A DNA stretch of 64,000 nt, taken from NCBI GenBank assembly GCA_009763385.1, contig CM019831.1:115789432-115853431 (forward strand), read 5' to 3'. A model generated the notes under the pieces. The model was not told the DNA's origin, ran no database searches, and was given only the letters and a program-made list of their open reading frames with translations. Position numbers and translations under genes: made by a program. Shown piece after piece: positions 57,701 through 64,000 of this stretch. Numbering within the stretch: position 1 is the first letter of the stretch; each line of letters opens with the position of its first letter. Source of the stretch: Coix lacryma-jobi var. lacryma-jobi. Lineage: Eukaryota > Streptophyta > Magnoliopsida > Poales > Poaceae.

Positions 57701-58400
57701 TTACCATATTACCATAAGCACACATGTGTCATCTATATCATCCAAACAGAGAAACGAAGCAACGTCATTGCACTCATAGAGAGAAAAAACAAAAAAAAAA
57801 CCTGGAGAGGCCCGAAGCCCGACGAGTTGGTTTCTTCCCGGCTGCAGGTCTGAGCGGCGGACGGAGCGTCGGACTGAGCGGCGGCGGCGACCGCGGGTCA
57901 GGGTCGGGAGACGCGGCGGCAGCGCAGGCGAGTCGGGATTTGGGAGACGCGTCGCCGGCGGGTCGGGGTCGGGGAGACGCGGCGCTAGCGGTTCGGGGTT
58001 GGCGAGATGCGGCGCCGAGGAGTCGGGGAGACGCGGCGCCGGTAGATTGAGGAGACGCTGCGCCGGCGATCGGACGGGAAGACGCTGCGTCGATGACTGG
58101 ACGGGGAGACGCGGCACCGACGGTCGAACGGGGAGGCGCTGCGCCGGGGCTGAACGGGGAGGCGTTGCGTCGGGGCCGGACGTGGAGGCGGTAGCGAAGA
58201 AGAAGAGGCGGGGAGGCAGATGGGCAGGCGCGTGTTTGAGTGCGACGGTTTTCCGCGTGCGTGGAGGAAGGGGAAAGGCCGGGGACTTTTTTTGTAGATG
58301 AGGCCGGGGACGATTAGGAACAGGGTGAAGCGATTAGTTAGTATCTGACGATAACACCTCGTTCTTTTTAGCTGTAGGGATAACACGTATGAGTAATTTA
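57701..58400. repeat. GC-rich region with GGGGAGACGCGGCG units
   Basis: From about 57840 to 58190, units of roughly 30-40 bp with GGGAGACGCGGCGCCGG recur in degenerate form. Open frames exist on both strands (RLPDPDPPATRLPNPDSPAL-like on the minus strand) but have no recognisable domain. It could be the first exon of a decayed gene. Confidence 0.45.
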
Positions 58401-59403
58401 GATATAAATTTAAGGGGTTGTTTTGAATTATCTTATATATAATGGCAGAGGTGATAGTTTAGATATAAATTAGGGATTACATTATGTATTTTTTACATGA
58501 CATGACCGAGGTGGGTATGTAGATGCCAAATTAGAGGCTACTTTTTATACTTTTTACAGTGGGGCAGGTGGGTAATTTTTTTATAAGACATAACAAATCC
58601 AATTATTATTATTAGCACTGATGATTGGATAGATACAAAAAAAAGAATCATTTTTTTGATTATTGTGAGAATGTCTAGGATCTATCTTTTTTATAACGCG
58701 CCAGCTAATAAATAGCATGATATGTGGAACATCTTTCTCATTATATTTTTACCTGAGAACTTTAGGCACTTTTTTCCAATCAGCTTTGTTTCTTTATTTT
58801 CGAAAAACATAAACTTAACAATATGTCTATACGTTTCATATAATGTATGATATTTTTTATCTGCAAAATTATATGCATATATCAATTCTTATTTATAATT
58901 AATTACCCCCTTATTTAAAAATAAGTGCATGTCTAGCCTTTGAGAAAGTAAATTAATACACGTAGTAAATGACATAGTTCGGATGATGTTTCATTCTATA
59001 TATTGGCTTTGTTCGCTTGAATTTATCAGTTATATTATGACTTGTTCTTTCTCCTAGAACAATATTGAAATAATCAAAATAAGCAAATAAGAATCAGGCA
59101 GGAGAGACCACCCAGCCACCCCAATAACAAACCAAAGCGTTTGTGGCCAGGAATCACGTAGGAGAGACCAATTGAATTTTTAATTTAGCTGGCTACGCAG
59201 GAAGCCAGTGAACTCCTTGGGTTGTAAGTGGGAGCACGAGTACCTAACTGCTGGTAGGAGCGACTTGTTAACCGGTAGAAGTAGGGAGATCTGGATCCAG
59301 CGGTAGCTATTGGGAGGCGACGTGGCCCTATAGGAACACAGAGCTTGGACTCTGGTTTTGAAAGGAAGAGATTCCGCCTAACAAGCTCGAGCGAATGGAG
59401 TCA
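58401..59403. other. AT-rich intergenic sequence
   Basis: No gene is supported. A half MITE-like terminus GGCTTTGTTCGCTTGAATTTATCAG lies near 59005. Confidence 0.35.
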
Positions 59404-59417
59404 TTTTTCTTTTTCTA

Positions 59418-60342
59418 AAGGAAAAAGTCTAATTTTCTTCACTCATTTTTTTTCGAGGAAGTTCACTTTTCCTCTCTTGACTTTTTAAAACCAGACAAAC
59501 AACCTCTCTCAACTTTTGAAACCGTACATTTTACCTCGCTGACCGGTTTTGAACGGCGGTTTTGCTACAGTAATCGTGGTTTTGCTACAGTACCTCTGGT
59601 TTTGTCTTTTTTCTTTCTTTTATTTATTTTCACTGAATTTTTAAAAAATCATAGTAAATCACAGAAAAATCATAAAATATAAAACTCAATTTTGTTGGGC
59701 TTCACATGAGTATATCTATACAGTGAATATATAATATGGTACAATTTAGTACAAAGTTTTTATTGTAGTTTTAGATTTATTCTTTTTTATAATTAAAATA
59801 AATTTATAACTAAGTTATACATGATTCAATGAGTATAAATTTTTAATACAATTAAAGCATACTATTAGCTCACCATAAAAATGTCACATTTTTATGGTGA
59901 GCTAATAGTATGCTTCAATTGTATTAAAAAATTTATACTCATTGGATCATGTATAACTTAGTTATATTTTTTTAGTTATAGAAAAGCATATATCTAAAGC
60001 TACAATAAAAACTTTGTACTAAAGTATACCATATTATATGTTCACTGTATAGATCTACTCATATGGAGTCCAACAAAATTAGATTTTCTATTTTATGATT
60101 TTTCTGTGATTTACTATGATTTTCAAAGATTTAGCAAAAATAAATAAAAAAGAAAAATACAAAACCACGCTTACTATAGTAAAACCATGATTACTGTAGC
60201 AAAACCGCCGTTCAAAATCAGCCAGGGAGGTAAAATGCACGGTTTCAAAAGTTAAGGGAGGTTGTTTATCTGGTTTTGAAGTTGAGACAGGAAAAACGGA
60301 CTTTCTCAAAAGTTGAGGGAGAAAAACTGGATTTTTTCCTTT
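59418..60342. mobile_element. Foldback element, inverted arms of about 460 bp
   Basis: The arms 59418-59884 and 59886-60342 are inverted copies with about 85-90% match. Examples are GAACGGCGGTTTTGCTACAG on the left, found inverted near 60200. The centre is a perfect palindrome around the C at 59885 (ACCATAAAAATGT / ACATTTTTATGGT). No coding capacity. A transcript would form a very long hairpin. The target duplication was not resolved. Confidence 0.85.
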
Positions 60343-60438
60343 TCTAAATAAAATCCAAAAGAAAATGAGGACGATGCTTGCTGGGTATCCAAAGCATTAT
60401 CATGCGGGCTGCATCCCTGGCGACTGAGGTGGCCGGTA

Positions 60439-60582
60439 TGGGCCTGAGTGGGCTGTGCACAGTGATTCCTATTCACCCACCGCCCCCATCTCCGTCCGAG
60501 TCCAACGGTCCAACGAACCGACCTGGCCGCGTTCGTTCCCTTTGACTAATCTATAAAACCCGTTGCCCACAACCCTAACCCC
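60439..60582 (+). promoter_or_regulatory. Promoter of the bromodomain gene
   Basis: Two Site II motifs (TGGGCC at 60439, TGGGCT at 60449) lie about 100 bp upstream of a TATA box (CTATAAAA, 60551-60558). A telo-box-like AACCCTAA follows at 60571-60578. Site II plus telo-box is a known pair in plant genes linked to cell division and ribosome production. Confidence 0.6.
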
Positions 60583-60584
60583 TT

Positions 60585-60761
60585 CCACTCGCCGGCGAAG
60601 AGGAGGAAGCCGCGGGCGCCTCTCCCTTCCCAGCTCTCTCCACGCAGTGGACGAGGCGCGTCCACCTCGAACCCCACCCCCGCCCTGCCCGTCGCTGAGT
60701 CGGAGGATCTGGAAGGGGAGGGAGCCTTGTGGTCCGGCGCCCCTCGTTCTCATCCGCGCCG
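60585..60761 (+). other. Non-coding first exon of the bromodomain gene (predicted)
   Basis: GC-rich sequence from the expected start about 30 bp after the TATA box to a strong donor, CCG|GTGAGC, at 60761/60762. It has no long frame that would join to the coding exon. Confidence 0.5.
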
Positions 60762-62140
60762 GTGAGCTCCGAGCGCCGCCCTGGTTTGGTGTTCTTCTCT
60801 CTTCCTCGTCTCTATTTCTCTGCCAGCCGGCGGAGTAGGGTTTCATTTCTATCCTATCGTGTCCACAGCCTAGAGAATCGGTTCATTCTCCGTACATTCG
60901 TGGGACTATTGGGGAATTGGCGTGCATTGTTAAGGGGCTTATTTGGTTCGATGTTACTTTCTTTGGATTTCTGGGATCAATATAAACTAGAAAACTTGGT
61001 TACCATTTCCCAATCATTTTAACACCCACTCAGCTTCTGTTTTGTGCAAGGCTACAGTTATGGTGGGGCTGGCTCAAATGATTTTATTTTTTTAGATAAA
61101 GGGATCAAATGAAATGCTAGGTGATTCTGATTTCTGATAATAACATTAATGTCAGCTTGCAATAGTAATGAGTAGTGAAAATGGACATATACTTATTTTA
61201 CAGATGGAGATAATGCATTTACCGCTAACAAAACCGGATTTGCTAGTGAGAAATCTCAAATGTTGATTCCAATGAAACATCTGTTTCTTTGGCTATTTGT
61301 GCTATTCTTCTTTTTGTCATTGCCGCATCGATATGCTAGTACAGTGGCATCCTCTGCAAGTGGCAAAGGAACCACCTAGTTATGTGTCATTTCTCTTCAC
61401 ATCCTTTGGACCATTGTATATATAAGTTGATAAATTTCCGTTTATGGGTTGTGGGATAATATTAATATTAAACCAGAATGTCCAAAGAGTCGCAAAAACA
61501 AAATAGCACGTAACAAATCAATGGCAGAAAGAGCAAATTTCCAGTGGCTAAAGGAGCAATGTCCAAATAGTTTCCTAAGTGGCAAATTCAATTTTTCCAC
61601 CCCAAGTGTTAGCAAGTGGTGATCAATAGTTTCTTCTGTTTTTTGAAAAGCACCATGTCGCATGATATTTTCATTGCTTTGAGAAAACAATGTTTGGTTA
61701 CATGGTTATATCTCTGCTATTAACCAATTAACCATTAGCGCATGACACAGCTGTCACTCAAATATGGCCTTATGCATAACAATTTTTAGTTCTTCAGATT
61801 TTGTGGTGGGTATTGGGTGGCTAGTAGCTGTTAAATCCAGTTAATTGGAGGTATAAACATCTGTGTACTAAGTATTGGCAGCCTTGCATGATACAAAATG
61901 AAGTATTGAACATAGGATCAAAGATGAAGCGGTCAATAATTGTTGTATACTTGTATTGCCATGCGTGGTAATGCATAAAATGCAATTGGCCCCTTCGCTT
62001 TGTTCTCTCTGTCCCATCTAATCCTTTTATTCTTCCTCCAACTGCTGGCTGCCCCTGGATGTGACAGTGGAATGATCTCCTGGCTGCTAAATTAGGAACA
62101 TATGTCAATCTTTTTTTGAACATGTATTACTCCCTCTGTT

Positions 62141-62304
62141 GATCTAAAAAGTTGGGATATACCTAGACATCTATGTTTGGATAGAAATGCATGGAGAGCA
62201 GCCATTGACGTGCCTGAACCGTGACTAGGGTCTCTTGTTGGGTTTCAACTCTAGCCTACCCCAACTTGTTTGGGACTAAGAGGCTTGGTTGTTGTTGTTG
62301 TTGT
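62141..62304 (+). mobile_element. Au-type SINE inserted in a Stowaway MITE
   Basis: The 3' part reads CCCCAACTTGTTTGGGACTA and ends in (GTT)n, the hallmark of Au SINEs. It is flanked by an 18-bp direct repeat TGTATTACTCCCTCTGTT at 62123-62140 and 62305-62322, which is the left end of the Stowaway element plus its flank. The 5' part does not match the usual Au head, so it is probably truncated or rearranged. Confidence 0.75.
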
Positions 62305-62311
62305 TGTATTA

Positions 62312-62461
62312 CTCCCTCTGTTCCAAATTACCAAATTATAAGTGGCTTTGACTTTTTTGGTACATCTATTTTGCTATGTATCAACATATAATATATGTCC
62401 AGATACATAGAAAAATGGATGAACCAAAAAAATCAAGACTTATAATTTGGAACACAGGGAG
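62312..62461. mobile_element. Stowaway (Tc1/mariner) MITE, 150 bp
   Basis: The terminal inverted repeats CTCCCTCTGTTCCAAATT and AATTTGGAACACAGGGAG are bordered by TA at 62310-62311 and 62462-62463. The interior would fold into a hairpin. Confidence 0.92.
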
Positions 62462-62795
62462 TATGATTTTGTTTTTTTTATAACCATCTATTATGATTTA
62501 GTTGTTTATGTGTTATGGACATTCCTTACATTTTATTCTTTAGCCTTCAGCATTGTATTTGAGTTTGTTTTCATGGCCCTTTATGCATGGAATTCAGAGT
62601 TGCTCTTTGATAAACTGTATATGAGTTGTGATTACTGCTTGGATGATATGGATTCATATCCACACTTTAGAAGTTCGTTTGGACATACAATTATGCTATT
62701 AAAATGAGTAATTTCCTGAATTCCTATTGCCATATCCTGCACCATATTGTGTATATTAGGAAGGCAATGATTTATGATTGTTTATTAGTTTGGGT

Positions 62796-62961
62796 CACTG
62801 GCAGAGCCACTGCCCAGCAACCCCGGGCGGCCGCCTGGGCTCGTTGGCAAAGCACAAAGGAACATTTTCTTTGTATTTTAGAGACTTATTTATATATTTT
62901 TAGATAAATTTGTGCATAACGAGAATCGCCCAGGCTCCTAAAGTTTCTGGCTCCCCCACTG
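62796..62961. mobile_element. hAT-type MITE, 166 bp
   Basis: The ends are CACTGGCAGAGCCA and, inverted, CAGTGGGGGAGCCAG, with a perfect 8-bp duplication GTTTGGGT at 62788-62795 and 62962-62969. Confidence 0.85.
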
Positions 62962-63381
62962 GTTTGGGTCGATTTGTGTAGGTCATTTGTCCATTTTCAG
63001 AAGATCTGCATTTGCTCTTTTCTTCTGCATTTGAGTTTCCTCATTCATTTGAATTTCTAAACATTAAATTAGTGATCATGCAGTTTAGTGTTGTTGTCAT
63101 GCAGTTCTTTTAATATGCTAGCAATTCTCATTATTTCTTCAAATTGTTTAAAGTTAAACAAGTAACTCACTTAAATCAATTGTGGTAGCCCTATTGGATT
63201 TCCGGTGTGGGACTATGTTGAACAGCTTTATAGCTTCCTTCTAAACGAATGCACTACCTACAGGCTTGACTGAGGAAAAGTTGTGCTCTGTTTCTCTTGG
63301 CTTGGCAGTGCTTCACCATTTGCCAGGTCTTGAATTAGTGCTCCTCTGTCAGACAACAATCAAGCTCTCTAACGAAACACA

Positions 63382-64000
63382 ATGATGACAAACGCCTGTA
63401 AGAAGAGGAGGGGAGTTTGTGTAAGCAGTGAATTGGGAGACTTGAGCACAATCTTTGAGGTTGACGAAAGCAGTCTCTCTAAAGAGGATGGTGTGACATC
63501 AATTCCTACATGTGAGCACCAATCGTCTTATGAACTCAAGGCTGAAAGTATGAATACTAGGAAGATAACGCAATGCACAAAGATCTTAAGGAAGCTCATG
63601 GATCACAAATGTGGTTGGATTTTCAATCAACCTGTTGATCCTAAGCTATATGGGCTTCCTGATTACTTTGATGTTATTCGCAACCCGATGGATTTAGGTA
63701 CTGTTAAGAAGAAACTCACTAACAAGCAATATGTAAGCACTGATGAGTTTGCAGCAGATGTGAGGTTAACATTTTCAAATGCCATGAAGTATAATCCTCC
63801 AGGGAATGATATCCATGCTATCGCTCAACAACTGAATGGAATATTTGATTCAAAATGGGAATCAGTGAAAAAGAAATTTAGAGGCCCAAGCCTATTTAAA
63901 GAGCAGGAGACAATATTCACAAATGCCTGTAAGAAGAGGAGGGGAATTTGTGTAAGCAGTGAATTGGGAGACTTGAATACAATCTTTGAGGTTGATGAAA
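63382..64000 (+). CDS. Bromodomain protein, GTE-like (global transcription factor group E), partial
   Basis: Open from the ATG at 63382 to the window edge (206 codons). Bromodomains bind acetylated lysines on histones; plant GTE proteins act in the nucleus as transcription regulators. Residues 1-30 hold a basic CKKRRG motif and SSELGDLSTIFEVDE. Residues about 60-166 form a bromodomain: RKITQCTKILRKLMDH, WIFNQPVDPKLYGLPDYF, IRNPMDLGTVKKKL, with the conserved acetyl-lysine-binding Asn in KYNPP (residue 138). From residue 180 the N-terminal motif starts again almost unchanged (NACKKRRGICVSSELGDLNT), exactly 177 codons on, so a second bromodomain unit probably follows outside the window. The start is the first ATG after the acceptor at 63351-63352. 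No ET domain is seen yet. Confidence 0.85.
   Translation, partial: MMTNACKKRRGVCVSSELGDLSTIFEVDESSLSKEDGVTSIPTCEHQSSYELKAESMNTRKITQCTKILRKLMDHKCGWIFNQPVDPKLYGLPDYFDVIRNPMDLGTVKKKLTNKQYVSTDEFAADVRLTFSNAMKYNPPGNDIHAIAQQLNGIFDSKWESVKKKFRGPSLFKEQETIFTNACKKRRGICVSSELGDLNTIFEVDE

Larger units (their letters stand above)
60762..63352 (+). other. First intron of the bromodomain gene (predicted)
   Basis: Begins GTGAGC and ends CTCTGTCAG. About 2.6 kb, AT-rich, carrying a SINE, a Stowaway MITE and a hAT MITE. 60800-62120 has no other supported feature. Confidence 0.5.

Noticed and set aside
57724..58386. Open frames on both strands in GC-rich DNA
   Set aside because: Degenerate GGGGAGACGCGGCG repeats without a known domain. 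A decayed first exon is possible, but I cannot support a CDS.
60571..60582. Interstitial telomere repeat
   Set aside because: Only one and a half CCCTAAC units; better read as a telo-box-like promoter motif.

Overview
This window is nuclear DNA from a grass, most likely of the panicoid group. The signs are: CACTA elements with tandem TTTAGTCCCGG-type or TTTGCCGAG-type subterminal repeats, a Sirevirus-like Copia element, PIF/Harbinger elements with a separate Myb/NAM-like ORF, a DUF1618 gene fragment (a family expanded in grasses), Stowaway and hAT MITEs, and introns with ordinary GT-AG borders. More than 90% is transposable element. I can support only one host gene that looks alive: a bromodomain (GTE-type) gene that starts near 60.6 kb and runs off the right edge.

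Layout, left to right. 1-2965 is the 5' half of a minus-strand CACTA element, followed by a fragment of another CACTA terminus (3285-3883). From 3884 to about 17940 lies a nested stack. A decayed gene-like segment (3884-4578 and 17552-17940) is split by a CACTA element (4579-17551). That CACTA carries a captured, decayed copy of a RHL1-like gene, which in turn is split in its upstream region by a PIF/Harbinger element (8751-17085, TTA duplications). The Harbinger element is itself split by a truncated Gypsy element (about 8872-12276). 17941-21275 is a second CACTA of the same transposase family as the first, with a 104-bp tandem array. 21719-27157 is another Harbinger element (TAA duplications) holding a small CACTA (22074-23342, TTG duplications). 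27307-28020 is a broken DUF1618 gene, cut by CACTA-type repeats, and then come fragments of Copia LTR elements to 32.3 kb.

33034-40031 is a solo LTR of a large Gypsy element, invaded by a second Gypsy-type element with a low-complexity internal region. 41000-54163 is a complete minus-strand Copia (Sirevirus-like) element with perfect AAGTG target duplications. It has gag, pol and a third, env-position ORF, and its 3' LTR holds a solo LTR of the same family (42144-43415, GGGGT duplications). 54514-56058 is a solo LTR (ACTTT duplications) with internal minisatellites. 56388-60342 is made of non-autonomous DNA elements, including a foldback with arms of about 460 bp. The host gene follows: promoter with tandem Site II motifs and a telo-box-like motif, a non-coding first exon, and a 2.6-kb intron that holds a SINE inserted in a Stowaway MITE plus a hAT MITE.

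The strongest unusual signals are: clusters of a GC-rich near-palindrome (CGGCACTGCCG) scattered through the LTRs, leaders and even the coding regions of the Sirevirus-like element; the nested RHL1-carrying CACTA; the 531-bp in-frame repeat beginning in the bromodomain gene; and the long foldback. Family names come from recognisable protein motifs and termini read by eye; no search was run.
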